In this document: piece after piece, positions 1 through 8,609 of the stretch
How positions within the stretch are numbered: position 1 is the first letter of the stretch
Layout: every line of letters begins with the position of its first letter
Assembly (NCBI GenBank): GCA_021159825.1
Contig: JAGHDR010000164.1
Span: 1-11,550, forward strand
Direction: 5' to 3'
Length of the DNA: 11,550 nucleotides
From: Deltaproteobacteria bacterium
GTDB lineage: Bacteria > Desulfobacterota > DSM-4660 > Desulfatiglandales > Desulfatiglandaceae
Notes under the pieces: generated by a model
Seen by the model: the letters and a program-made list of their open reading frames with translations, nothing else
What the model was told of the DNA's origin: nothing
The model's database searches: none
Translations under genes and position numbers: made by a program

Positions 1-260
1 TAGAGCTAATAGCTCGCATTCCATTCAAGACGAAAAAGAGAGTTCCTCCCCCAAATCCGTTATAATCAGATTTCTTTCAACTACCCAATCAACAAACGGA
101 GCACTACCCCCATCTTGGAAACTAGGGGCAATATCAAAGGTATGTCAATACAAAACCAACTTTGCTCTCATGTAAATATTATTATCGCTTCAATGGGCAA
201 GAACATGCAAACCCTTAGGCTAAAATGAAGGGGAATCTTTCCAACAGGCAACGTAATCAT
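1..260. other. Intergenic region at the left edge, no supported gene
   Basis: This stretch lies downstream of rny. I see no gene with a start codon and ribosome binding site, and no strong intrinsic terminator for rny: the best inverted repeat, CCCTT/AAGGG near 211-231, is short and lacks a clear T run on the rny strand. A short open frame on the minus strand (28-144) and a 57-codon open frame on the plus strand (2-172) both lack a convincing start; they are treated under findings. A TTGACA hexamer reads on the minus strand at 143-148, but the matching -10 is poor. Confidence 0.5.
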
Positions 261-1829
261 CTATTTGGCATAGCTGACAGCACGGGTCTCACGAATCACA
301 ATGACCCTGATCTGTCCAGGGTAGGTTAGTTCTTTTTCAATCTTCTTTGCAATATCCCTACAGAGAACATTGGATTGTTCATCACTGACGATTTTACCTT
401 CCACCATGATTCGAATCTCGCGGCCGGCCTGAATGGCAAAGGATTTGCTTACGCCGCGAAAGGATGTGGCAATTTTTTCCAGTTTTTCAAGCCTTTTCAC
501 ATAGCTTTCAAGCATTTCCTGACGTGCACCCGGCCTGGCCCCGGAAAGGGTATCCGATGCCTGGACCAGCACATCCAAAACAGACGTTATCTCCACATCT
601 TCATGGTGCGCTGCGATCGCCTGAACCACCAGGTTCGATTCACCGTAGCGCCTCGCCAGATCCGCGCCAATCGTGGCATGGGGTCCTTCAACCTCATGAT
701 CAACCGCTTTTCCAATATCGTGAAGCAATCCGGCCCGTTTCGCCTGTTTCACATTAAGGCCCAATTCAGCTGCCATAATGCCGCACAGGAAACTCACTTC
801 CATGGAGTGCTGCAGTACATTCTGAGCATAACTCGATCGGTATTTCAATCGCCCGATGAGTTTGACCAATTCATGGTTAATCCCATGAACGCCAACATCA
901 AAGGTGGCCTGCTCACCGGCCTCTTTCATGCTGTTTTCAATTTCCTGGCCGGCTTTCGCCACAATCTCTTCGATCCGCGCCGGGTGAATCCTGCCATCCT
1001 CAATCAACCGCTCCAGAGATATTTTTGCAATCTGCCTTCTGACGGGGTTAAACCCTGACAGAATAACCGCCTCAGGCGTATCGTCTATGATCAAATCAAT
1101 TCCCGTTGCAGCCTCGATCGCCCGAATGTTTCGCCCTTCCCTTCCAATAATCCGCCCTTTCATCTCTTCACTGGGAAGATTCACAACGGACACAATTTTT
1201 TCAGCTGCGTAATCTCCAGAGTATCGCTTGACCGCCAGCGCAATAATTTCCTGGGATTTTCTGTCCGCCTCGGCCTTTGTTTCATTTTCAATACGTCGGA
1301 TCATTTTGGCCGCATCATGCTTGGCCTCCATTTCCATGGACTTCATCAGAAGTTGCTTTGCCTCTTCTCCGCTCATACCGGCTATGGTCTCCAGCTCTCT
1401 TCGCTGCTCTGCGATAAGCCGGTCATATTCCGTTTCCTTTTTCTGAAGATGAAGCGCATCTCTGTTGACGGCCTTTTCTTTTTCAGCGATCCGATCTTCC
1501 CGTTTATCGAGCTGCTCGATTTTTCGATCAATATTGGTCGATTTGTGATGCAGCCGCTTCTCTTGGGCCAAGACTTCATCTCTTTTTTCTTTGCTCTCCT
1601 TTTCAAATTCCACCTTCATCTGGTATAATGTGTCTTTGGCTTGAAGTTCGGCCTCGCGTTTCGTTGTTTTGGCCTCTTTCTGAGCTTCAGCCAATACCTT
1701 TCTGGAATACTCCTCGATGGCTTCAATCCGACTTTCCACCAGTTTCTTTCGAATCAGAAACCCGCAAAGGATTCCGACAATCAGCCCGGCCCCGCCTATC
1801 ACAATCATAATCATATAAAATGAGCTCAT
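261..1829 (-). CDS. rny: Ribonuclease Y
   Basis: RNase Y is a membrane-anchored endoribonuclease that starts mRNA decay. The 522-residue product has the family's usual length and full architecture. A single N-terminal membrane segment spans about residues 5-26, followed by a long charged coiled coil (about 30-195). A KH RNA-binding domain carries the GRIIGREGRNIR motif at 225-236. An HD phosphohydrolase domain has H341, the H370-D371 pair, H384, H408/H409 and D426 as likely metal ligands. The ATG at 1829 follows a purine-rich GGGAGCAGGA stretch and places the membrane anchor directly at the N-terminus, so the start is well supported. The gene is separated from zapA by 483 bases and may have its own promoter. 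RNase Y is best known from Firmicutes but is also regular in Desulfobacterota. All visible catalytic residues are present and nothing looks degraded. Confidence 0.97.
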   Translation of the reverse strand: MSSFYMIMIVIGGAGLIVGILCGFLIRKKLVESRIEAIEEYSRKVLAEAQKEAKTTKREAELQAKDTLYQMKVEFEKESKEKRDEVLAQEKRLHHKSTNIDRKIEQLDKREDRIAEKEKAVNRDALHLQKKETEYDRLIAEQRRELETIAGMSGEEAKQLLMKSMEMEAKHDAAKMIRRIENETKAEADRKSQEIIALAVKRYSGDYAAEKIVSVVNLPSEEMKGRIIGREGRNIRAIEAATGIDLIIDDTPEAVILSGFNPVRRQIAKISLERLIEDGRIHPARIEEIVAKAGQEIENSMKEAGEQATFDVGVHGINHELVKLIGRLKYRSSYAQNVLQHSMEVSFLCGIMAAELGLNVKQAKRAGLLHDIGKAVDHEVEGPHATIGADLARRYGESNLVVQAIAAHHEDVEITSVLDVLVQASDTLSGARPGARQEMLESYVKRLEKLEKIATSFRGVSKSFAIQAGREIRIMVEGKIVSDEQSNVLCRDIAKKIEKELTYPGQIRVIVIRETRAVSYAK

Positions 1830-1870
1830 AATATTTTTCCTGCTCCCAAAATCAGCTTGTATCGAGGGTA

Positions 1871-1876
1871 ATTATA
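1871..1876 (-). promoter_or_regulatory. Possible -10 element for rny
   Basis: The minus strand reads an exact TATAAT here, 41 bases before the rny ATG, which would give a leader of roughly 35 bases. There is no recognisable -35 hexamer at 16-18 bases upstream and no extended -10 TG dinucleotide. The call therefore rests on one six-base match in an AT-rich gap and is weak. Confidence 0.3.
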
Positions 1877-1965
1877 CGCCCGGAACATTGAAACCATGTG
1901 TTAACCCTGAATAAATGAATACAACAGGCAAGGATCAGGTACCATCACCCAAATGGGTTCACACA

Positions 1966-1986
1966 CATCGCCTACAGCATGCGATG
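1966..1986. repeat. Inverted repeat upstream of rny
   Basis: CATCGC at 1966-1971 and GCGATG at 1981-1986 form a perfect 6-bp stem with a 9-base loop. It is not followed by a T run on either strand, so it is not a classical intrinsic terminator. It could belong to a structured RNA in the zapA-rny gap or be an operator-like site; its role is unknown. Confidence 0.4.
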
Positions 1987-2312
1987 ATCTGAGGTAGGGG
2001 GGGGATTTCCAGAAAAAACAACCCGAATAAAGAATGGGGAAATAAACACGGATATCTGCCGCATTCCTACGAAAGCATAAAAGATATTTACTACAAGATC
2101 ACAGTTAAATCCATCTCACTACCAAGCCAAAATTCACGACAATCTCTTTTGATTTAACATATATCATCGCGTTTCGCGTATTTTCCCGAGTATTCCCAAA
2201 CCCTCATATATATAAATCCCAACCACCTTGATCGGGCGTTGTAATTACCTTACGAGAACCATATTCCCTCAATAAAAAATGACCCCACAAGGTAAGAAAT
2301 GTAAAAACCCCT

Positions 2313-2591
2313 TTATTCCAATGATTCAATTTGCCGACTCATCAACCGACAGCGATCTTGCACATCACGAAGCAAAACATCCTTCTCTTTGAGCAACCGG
2401 AGGTAATCACCGGCGATATCAAACGCAGCCAGAATAGCCGTTTTTCCCTCGGAGAGCTTATCCGAATTTTTTCTAACCTCATCCAACTTATCATTGACCA
2501 GTTTCGCAATTTCATTCACCTGCGCAGGATCTTCATCACTCCTCAGCAGGTATTCATTGTCAAGGATCCTGATTCTAATTGGATTTTCCAT
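2313..2591 (-). CDS. zapA: Cell division protein ZapA
   Basis: ZapA is a small protein that binds and bundles FtsZ filaments at the division ring. The 92-residue product starts MENPIRIRILDNEYLLRS, the family's N-terminal beta-hairpin region with the usual (R/K)I-x-I-x-x-x-x-Y pattern. It then has the TAILAAFDIAGDYLRL helix (51-66) and a C-terminal coiled coil to residue 92, a typical ZapA length. I chose the ATG at 2591 because it begins exactly at the conserved N-terminus. A GTG at 2612 in the same frame would add seven residues (MLGNLGD) and cannot be excluded, because the GGAG before the ATG sits very close to it. The gene follows the ZapB-like gene by 36 bases and probably shares its transcript. 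Confidence 0.9.
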   Translation of the reverse strand: MENPIRIRILDNEYLLRSDEDPAQVNEIAKLVNDKLDEVRKNSDKLSEGKTAILAAFDIAGDYLRLLKEKDVLLRDVQDRCRLMSRQIESLE

Positions 2592-2627
2592 ATCTCCGAG
2601 ATTTCCAAGCACCTCACAAAAACCGCC

Positions 2628-2909
2628 CTAGCGGGAAACCTGTTCCATTTTCTCAAGAAGGGCCATAATTTTTTGTTTGGCGTCATTTCTACCGGAACGT
2701 AGTGTCTCTATTTTGCTGCTTAAATCCGAGACCTTTTCCTCCTCAATCTGCAATTTCTCTTCAAGAGCTTCTTTTTCGCTTTTCAACGCCATTGTTCTTT
2801 CGATAAGGCCGTCAACTTTTTCCTCAAGCAACTGAAACTGATCAACCTCATCTTCCGGACTTGAAGATTCCAAAACATCATATTGCCTGTTATCAACCTC
2901 TGTATTCAT
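2628..2909 (-). CDS. ZapB-like coiled-coil protein
   Basis: This 93-residue acidic protein is almost entirely predicted coiled coil from about residue 20 to the end, rich in Glu, Lys and Leu. It has a C-terminal stretch with the pattern LRSGRNDAKQKIMALLEKME (70-89). It has no membrane segment, signal peptide or catalytic motif. Its size, coiled-coil nature and position directly upstream of zapA suggest a ZapB-like division-ring partner of ZapA; that role is inferred from context. I chose the ATG at 2909, preceded by GGGTGG and GAGG. A TTG at 2945 would add 12 residues (beginning MIVFNNEEAW) but has no good ribosome binding site. A sigma-70-like promoter lies about 120 bases upstream. Confidence 0.75.
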   Translation of the reverse strand: MNTEVDNRQYDVLESSSPEDEVDQFQLLEEKVDGLIERTMALKSEKEALEEKLQIEEEKVSDLSSKIETLRSGRNDAKQKIMALLEKMEQVSR

Positions 2910-3032
2910 AACCACCCAAGCCTCTTCATTGTTAAATACGATCAAAAACCAGAAATATCGAAAAACACACCGGCAGTTTACCCGCCCCCCAATTCCCTAA
3001 CCAGAAGGATGTTTTTGCACCACATATTCTTC

Positions 3033-3061
3033 ATGTTATCGTTGAAATCAAGAAAGGTCAA
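3033..3061 (-). promoter_or_regulatory. Putative sigma-70 promoter for the ZapB-like gene and zapA
   Basis: The minus strand reads TTGACC (3061-3056, five of six consensus bases), a 17-base spacer, then TAACAT (3038-3033, four of six). This predicts transcription starting near 3026, with a leader of about 117 bases before the ZapB-like ATG. It lies directly beyond the atp terminator (3067-3101), where a new promoter would be needed. Predicted from sequence only. Confidence 0.5.
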
Positions 3062-3066
3062 TACAT

Positions 3067-3101
3067 AAAAAAAGGCAAGCGGACTTCCGCTTGCCTTTTT
3101 T
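3067..3101 (-). terminator. Intrinsic terminator of the ATP synthase operon
   Basis: GGCAAGCGG (3074-3082) pairs perfectly with CCGCTTGCC (3087-3095) around an ACTT loop. Read on the minus strand, the stem is followed by seven T (3073-3067). It lies 20 bases past the atpC stop codon. Because it is flanked by A7 on the left and T6 on the right, it could also stop transcription on the plus strand. Confidence 0.93.
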
Positions 3102-3121
3102 AGGTTGTTATACTCTTTTTC

Positions 3122-3532
3122 CTAAACTTTCTTTTCCGATATTCTCATACGAACAATAGCACGTTTGAGCGCCGCTTCGGCTCTCACGAAATCGACATCT
3201 TCCTTGCCCCGATCCATGGAAAGTCTCTCCTTGGCCCTTTCCATGGCCTTTCGAGCTCGTTCCGCATCAACCTCCGTGGATTTTTCAGCGGCATCCACCA
3301 AAACCGAAACCTTGTTATCGGAAACTTCGGAAAACCCCGTCGTCACCAGAAAACGTTCGGTTTGATTCCCACTGGAAAACCGCAACTCACCCGGTTCGAT
3401 TCCTGAAAGAAACGGCACGTGCCCCTCCAAAACACCGAACTCACCCATGGTCCCGGGGGCAACAACAATGTCTACCTCTTGACTCACCATCACCTTCTCA
3501 GGGGTAACGACTTCCAGATTTAGCTTTCCCAT
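3122..3532 (-). CDS. atpC: F1F0 ATP synthase subunit epsilon
   Basis: Epsilon is part of the rotating central stalk and can inhibit ATP hydrolysis through its C-terminal helices. The 136-residue protein has the N-terminal beta-sandwich (about 1-85) with the family motif LEGHVPFLSGIEPGEL (35-50). It ends in a helical hairpin (about 88-136) rich in Ala, Arg and Lys. E83, D89 and R92 fall in a V-D-A-E-R-A context that resembles the ATP-binding motif described for Bacillus PS3 epsilon; whether it binds ATP here is inference. The ATG at 3532 follows an AGGGGAT ribosome binding site. The gene starts 16 bases after the atpD stop codon, is last in the operon, and is followed by a strong terminator. 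Confidence 0.97.
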   Translation of the reverse strand: MGKLNLEVVTPEKVMVSQEVDIVVAPGTMGEFGVLEGHVPFLSGIEPGELRFSSGNQTERFLVTTGFSEVSDNKVSVLVDAAEKSTEVDAERARKAMERAKERLSMDRGKEDVDFVRAEAALKRAIVRMRISEKKV

Positions 3533-3548
3533 GGATTATCCCCTTTTT

Positions 3549-4979
<1,431 letters not shown>

Positions 4980-4996
4980 TTATAAGGTTAAAACCG

Positions 4997-5875
4997 TTAT
5001 CCCTTCAAGGCGGCGGCGCCGCCCACGATATCCATCAATTCAGCGGTAACAGCCGCTTGTCGTGCTTTATTGTAAGCAAGGGTAAGACTTTCCACAAGAT
5101 CGTCGCAATTCCTGGAAGCATTGTCCATAGCAGCCATTCGCGCGGCATGCTCACTGGTTTCGTTTTGCAGAAACGCATTATAAATCTGTACATTAATATG
5201 CTTGGGTAAAAGCTCGATCATCAGCCCTTCGGGATCCGGCTCACAAAGATACTCCGCATCGGCCCCGGATGCTTCTTCATCCTCAGCGACCGGCGGCTCA
5301 ACCGGAATCAGTTTCACCAATGTGGGCACCTGTTTGCCCATACCGATGAAACGGCTGTAGATCATATAGACGCCATCCACCTCATCTGTAAGATACCGAT
5401 CAATCATGCCGCTGCTGATCTGATTGACAAAGGATATATCAACACTCCCGTATGCATTGATATGGCTTCCAATGATGTCAAAGCCTCTTCTTTTAAAATA
5501 ATCGCGACCCCGTTTTCCAACCGCCGTCAAGCCGATGTCAACCCCATTATCCTTCTCTTCGTTCATCCACTTTTCAGCCCGGTTGATCAGATTGGCATTG
5601 AAACTACCGCAAAGGCCCTTATCACCTGTAAAATGCAGCAACTCCACCCGGGAAACCTTTTCCTTCTTCACGAGCAGAGGGTGAATATCAGGTTCAATCC
5701 GACTTGCCAGATTTCCAAGCACTTCCGCGAACTTGGCCGCGTAAGGCTCAAAGTTCTCCATTCTCGTCTGGGCACCACGGAGTTTGGCAGCGGCAACCAT
5801 ATTCATGGCTTTCGTAATTTGCCGCGTTTTCTTAACAGCACCTATCTTTAGCTTAATATCATTTAAGGTTGCCAT
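4997..5875 (-). CDS. atpG: F1F0 ATP synthase subunit gamma
   Basis: Gamma is the rotor shaft that turns inside the alpha3beta3 ring. The 292-residue product is slightly longer than the roughly 286 usual for the family. Its N-terminal helix begins MATLNDIKLKIGAVKKTRQI and contains TKAMNMVAAAKL (21-32). The central domain has DKGLCGSFN (85-93), and the C-terminal helix carries SEHAARMAAMDNAS (241-254) and the closing ELMDIVGGAAAL stretch. An acidic loop with Ala, Gly and Ser (about 196-215, PVAEDEEASGADAEYL) accounts for the extra length. The ATG at 5875 follows GAGAGAAAGG. The gap to atpA is 60 bases, the widest in the operon, with no terminator visible in it. Confidence 0.98.
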   Translation of the reverse strand: MATLNDIKLKIGAVKKTRQITKAMNMVAAAKLRGAQTRMENFEPYAAKFAEVLGNLASRIEPDIHPLLVKKEKVSRVELLHFTGDKGLCGSFNANLINRAEKWMNEEKDNGVDIGLTAVGKRGRDYFKRRGFDIIGSHINAYGSVDISFVNQISSGMIDRYLTDEVDGVYMIYSRFIGMGKQVPTLVKLIPVEPPVAEDEEASGADAEYLCEPDPEGLMIELLPKHINVQIYNAFLQNETSEHAARMAAMDNASRNCDDLVESLTLAYNKARQAAVTAELMDIVGGAAALKG

Positions 5876-5935
5876 ATGGCCTTTCTCTCTTTGTTTATCT
5901 AACGTTTATCATCGTTTCTAAAACATATGGGCGGT

Positions 5936-7450
5936 TCAAGCCTCGGGCTGAAAAATGCCCTCAAATTCTTCCAGAGCCTTTTTCAGTTTACCGTCCGTTT
6001 CCGCTGTAATATCACCTTTCTCTTTGATGTCGCTCAGAATATCGGCGTATTTGCTGATTAAATGCTCAAGCATCTGTTTTTCATAATCCAGAATCGAACT
6101 TTCCGACCACTTATCGAGAAAACCATTTGAAGCCGCAAAAAGAATCGCCACCTCCTTCTCGGCCGACATGGGCTGAAACTGGGGCTGCTTCAATATTTCA
6201 ACCAGCCTGCGACCTCGTTCAAGCTGTTTCAGCGTCGTCTTGTCAAGATCGCTGCCGAAAGTGGCAAACGCTTCCAGTTCTCTAAATTGGGCCATATCCA
6301 GCTTCAAGGAGCCCGCAACCTTCCTCATGGCCTTGGTCTGAGCGGCACCGCCCACGCGGGAGACGGAAAGACCCACATTAATGGCGGGACGGACGCCCGA
6401 AAAAAAGAGATTGGGCTCGAGATAAACCTGACCGTCCGTAATGGAGATCACGTTGGTGGGAATATAGGCGGAAACATCACCAGCCTGGGTTTCAATAATC
6501 GGAAGCGCCGTCAGAGAGCCTCCCCCCAGTTTGTCATTCACCTTGGCGGCGCGTTCAAGCAATCTGGAATGGTTGTAAAAAATATCCCCGGGGAAAGCCT
6601 CCCGTCCGGGGGGTCGCTTGAGCAAAAGAGAAACCTGCCGGTAAGCGGTCGCCTGTTTTGAAAGATCGTCGTAAATAATCAGGGCATGTTTTCCCTGGTC
6701 TCGGTAATATTCACCAATGGCACATCCGGCGTAGGGTGAAATAAACTGCTGGGTAGCCGGATCGCTGGCGCAGGCCGCCACGACCGTTGTGTATTCCATG
6801 GCGCCGTGGCGCTCCAGGATATCAACCACTTGCGCAACGGTTGATTTTTTCTGTCCCGTAGCCACGTAAATACAGTAAACGTCCGTATCCTTCTGATTGA
6901 TAATGGCGTCCACGCAGATGGCTGTTTTCCCGATCTGCCGGTCGCCGATGATCAACTCGCGCTGGCCCCTTCCCACCGGCGTCATGGCATCAATGGCCTT
7001 GATACCCGTATACATGGGCTCGGAAACGGCTTGCCGGTCAATAACACCGGGCGCCACCATCTCGATCCGATTAAATTGGGTCGCTTCAATGGGTCCCTTG
7101 CCGTCAAGGGGCTGCCCCACAGCGTCAATAACGCGACCCAAAACCGCCTCTCCCACCGGGATTTCAGCAATTTTACCGGTCCTCTTGACCGTATCGCCCT
7201 CTTTAATTTTGGAGTCATCGCCCATAATGGCGACTCCCACGTTATCTTCTTCCAGATTAAGACAAAGGCCGAATATACCTCCGGAAAATTCCACCATCTC
7301 CATGGCCATAACCTTCTCAATCCCGTATACGCGAGCGATGCCATCACCCACAGACAAGACGGTTCCGGTCTCACTTACTTCGACCTTCTTTTCATAGTCT
7401 TTAATCTGACCCCGGATTATCTCACTTATTTCAGCAGCTCTGATCTCCAT
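5936..7450 (-). CDS. atpA: F1F0 ATP synthase subunit alpha
   Basis: Alpha carries the non-catalytic nucleotide sites and contributes the arginine finger to the catalytic sites on beta. The 504-residue protein has normal length. It shows the Walker A motif GDRQIGKT (169-176), the Walker B region ALIIYDDL (256-263), and the [13 protein letters not shown] signature (359-371), in which R365 is the expected arginine finger. The N-terminus [16 protein letters not shown] is the helix that contacts delta. The ATG shares its first base with the atpH stop codon (TAATG) and has AGAGGAG upstream inside atpH, so translation of the two is probably coupled. Confidence 0.99.
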   Translation of the reverse strand: MEIRAAEISEIIRGQIKDYEKKVEVSETGTVLSVGDGIARVYGIEKVMAMEMVEFSGGIFGLCLNLEEDNVGVAIMGDDSKIKEGDTVKRTGKIAEIPVGEAVLGRVIDAVGQPLDGKGPIEATQFNRIEMVAPGVIDRQAVSEPMYTGIKAIDAMTPVGRGQRELIIGDRQIGKTAICVDAIINQKDTDVYCIYVATGQKKSTVAQVVDILERHGAMEYTTVVAACASDPATQQFISPYAGCAIGEYYRDQGKHALIIYDDLSKQATAYRQVSLLLKRPPGREAFPGDIFYNHSRLLERAAKVNDKLGGGSLTALPIIETQAGDVSAYIPTNVISITDGQVYLEPNLFFSGVRPAINVGLSVSRVGGAAQTKAMRKVAGSLKLDMAQFRELEAFATFGSDLDKTTLKQLERGRRLVEILKQPQFQPMSAEKEVAILFAASNGFLDKWSESSILDYEKQMLEHLISKYADILSDIKEKGDITAETDGKLKKALEEFEGIFQPEA

Positions 7451-8001
7451 TAGTTATATTCACTCCTCTTTAATGATTCTTTTAGGCCTTCAAGCTGTGC
7501 CCTGACACTGCCATCCAATACCAAATCACCTATCTTCACGACAAGCCCCCCAATGAGAGACTCATCCTCTTCTACTTTGGTTTTGACCGTCTTAGAAGTG
7601 ATTTTTGCAAGGACAGCATCCAGTTTGTCCATTGCCTCATTTTTCAAAGGTCTGGCTGTGATGATATCAGCACGAATAATGTTTGAAATCTCGTCGGTGA
7701 GACGGGTGTAATTGGCTGAAACGTCTTCAACGTCCCCGATCCTGTTTTGATCCAGGAGAAGCCGCAGAAGATTCTTGACATAATCGGCAAAGGGGCTTTT
7801 CTCCAACACCGCATTCAGCACCTTTTTTCGATCATCCACGGAAAAAACCGGATTGCCGATTACCTTGCTGAATTCCGGGTTATCTGCGCAGAGTTCGGCG
7901 AATTCCTTCAGGTTCTCCCCGTATTGCGCATAATTTTCATCCTCCTGCCCCAGACTGAGCAGCGCCTTTGCATATCTTTTGGAAATCTTTGAACCGGTCA
8001 A
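7450..8001 (-). CDS. atpH: F1F0 ATP synthase subunit delta
   Basis: Delta joins the top of F1 to the peripheral stalk (the OSCP homologue). The 183-residue product has the usual length. Its N-terminal helical domain includes [13 protein letters not shown] (6-18). The C-terminal signature [20 protein letters not shown] lies at 147-166. The start is TTG, not ATG: the reading frame begins at the TTG at 8001, eight bases after a GGAG, and no ATG lies nearby in frame. The TTG overlaps the TGA stop of atpF by four bases (TTGA), the same geometry as the ATGA overlap upstream, so the choice is firm. The protein lies between subunit b and alpha, matching its structural place between them. Confidence 0.96.
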   Translation of the reverse strand: MTGSKISKRYAKALLSLGQEDENYAQYGENLKEFAELCADNPEFSKVIGNPVFSVDDRKKVLNAVLEKSPFADYVKNLLRLLLDQNRIGDVEDVSANYTRLTDEISNIIRADIITARPLKNEAMDKLDAVLAKITSKTVKTKVEEDESLIGGLVVKIGDLVLDGSVRAQLEGLKESLKRSEYN

Positions 8002-8609
8002 TGTAGTTTCTCCACGCTTTTAATGAATTCATTCACCAAGTGGTCCTGATCACTGTCTTTTATCCCTTTGGCAATAATTTCTTCCGCCCGCAGGGCTGCC
8101 ATTCCAATCACTTCCTGTTTCAATCTTTCGGTGGCCCCTTGAATCTCACGTTCAATGGTGTGGTCAGCCTGATTGATAAGCTGCGCTGCCCGTTCCCTGG
8201 CTTCGGCGATAATTCGCGCTTTTTCCTTGGCGCCTTCCGCCCTGAACTGTTCGAGGATCTCTTTTTTCAGAACTTCAAATTCCCTAAGTTTTGTTTCAAG
8301 CGCCCGGCTGCGACTTTCGGCTGCCTGACGCTCTTTTGTCAACGCCTCAAGTTTTTCCTTGATTTCTTTCCTGCGCTCCCCAAAAAAACGCAACATGGAA
8401 GTCTTTTTGACCACCACCACAAGGATGATCACCAGAAGGGTGAAATTGAGGATACGATAGAGGAGGTTCATCATCTGGTCGTGAGCATGACCACCGGATG
8501 CGCCCCCGCCGCCACTCGCAATGGCGAGGCCACAGAAAGTAATCACAAACAGCAGCGTCATACCGACAATCAGGAATGTCTCCCCTTTGTTGCTTGTAAA
8601 GCGAATCAT
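7998..8609 (-). CDS. atpF: F1F0 ATP synthase subunit b
   Basis: Subunit b forms the peripheral stalk that holds F1 against the rotating parts. The 203-residue protein is longer than the roughly 156 residues of E. coli b because of its N-terminus. A first hydrophobic segment (about 12-31) is followed by a Gly/Ser/His-rich linker (ASGGGGASGGHAHD, 31-44), and only then by the usual membrane anchor (about 48-67, YRILNFTLLVIILVVVVKK). The rest (70-200) is a long charged helix. The first segment looks like a signal peptide with a possible cleavage site near IAS-GG; I recall similar N-termini in other Desulfobacterota. The ATG at 8609 follows GGAAGGAG and overlaps the stop of the b' gene as ATGA. 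Confidence 0.95.
   Translation of the reverse strand: MIRFTSNKGETFLIVGMTLLFVITFCGLAIASGGGGASGGHAHDQMMNLLYRILNFTLLVIILVVVVKKTSMLRFFGERRKEIKEKLEALTKERQAAESRSRALETKLREFEVLKKEILEQFRAEGAKEKARIIAEARERAAQLINQADHTIEREIQGATERLKQEVIGMAALRAEEIIAKGIKDSDQDHLVNEFIKSVEKLH
8010..8013 (-). promoter_or_regulatory. Ribosome binding site that fixes the TTG start of atpH
   Basis: The minus strand reads GGAG here, within the last codons of atpF, eight bases before the TTG at 8001. Together with the family-typical N-terminus that follows, it supports the non-ATG start of atpH. Confidence 0.7.

Larger units (their letters stand above)
1830..2312. other. 483-base gap between zapA and rny, possible RNA locus
   Basis: No protein gene is supported here. 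The gap contains a 6-bp perfect hairpin (1966-1986), an exact TATAAT on the rny strand (1871-1876), a run of eight G (1997-2004) and a CGCG-TTT-CGCG hairpin (2168-2178). A 54-codon open frame on the plus strand (1993-2154) has no ATG or GTG start. In gammaproteobacteria the 6S RNA gene (ssrS) lies downstream of zapA, so this is the natural place to look for it. I could not draw a convincing 6S closing stem and central bubble by eye, and therefore do not call an RNA gene. Confidence 0.4.

Noticed and set aside
375..1058. A 227-codon open frame on the plus strand inside rny
   Set aside because: It is antisense to the well-supported RNase Y gene, whose KH and HD motifs are intact on the other strand. 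Its translation has no recognisable domain.
2013..2045. A terminator on the minus strand before the TTTTTT near 2014-2019
   Set aside because: The only possible stem is three C-G pairs around an 11-base loop, too weak for an intrinsic terminator.
1993..2157. A 54-codon open frame on the plus strand in the zapA-rny gap (contains GYLPHSYESIKDIYYK)
   Set aside because: It has no ATG or GTG start and no ribosome binding site, begins at the G8 run directly after a stop, and matches no family I recognise. Chance is likely.
1990..2300. A 6S RNA gene call downstream of zapA
   Set aside because: The position fits, but I could not pair a closing stem or central bubble by eye, so it is kept as a hypothesis and not listed as an RNA gene.
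6897..7453. Long open frames on the plus strand across the start of atpA
   Set aside because: The alpha subunit on the minus strand explains the region completely, and the plus-strand translations are low-complexity or unlike any known protein.
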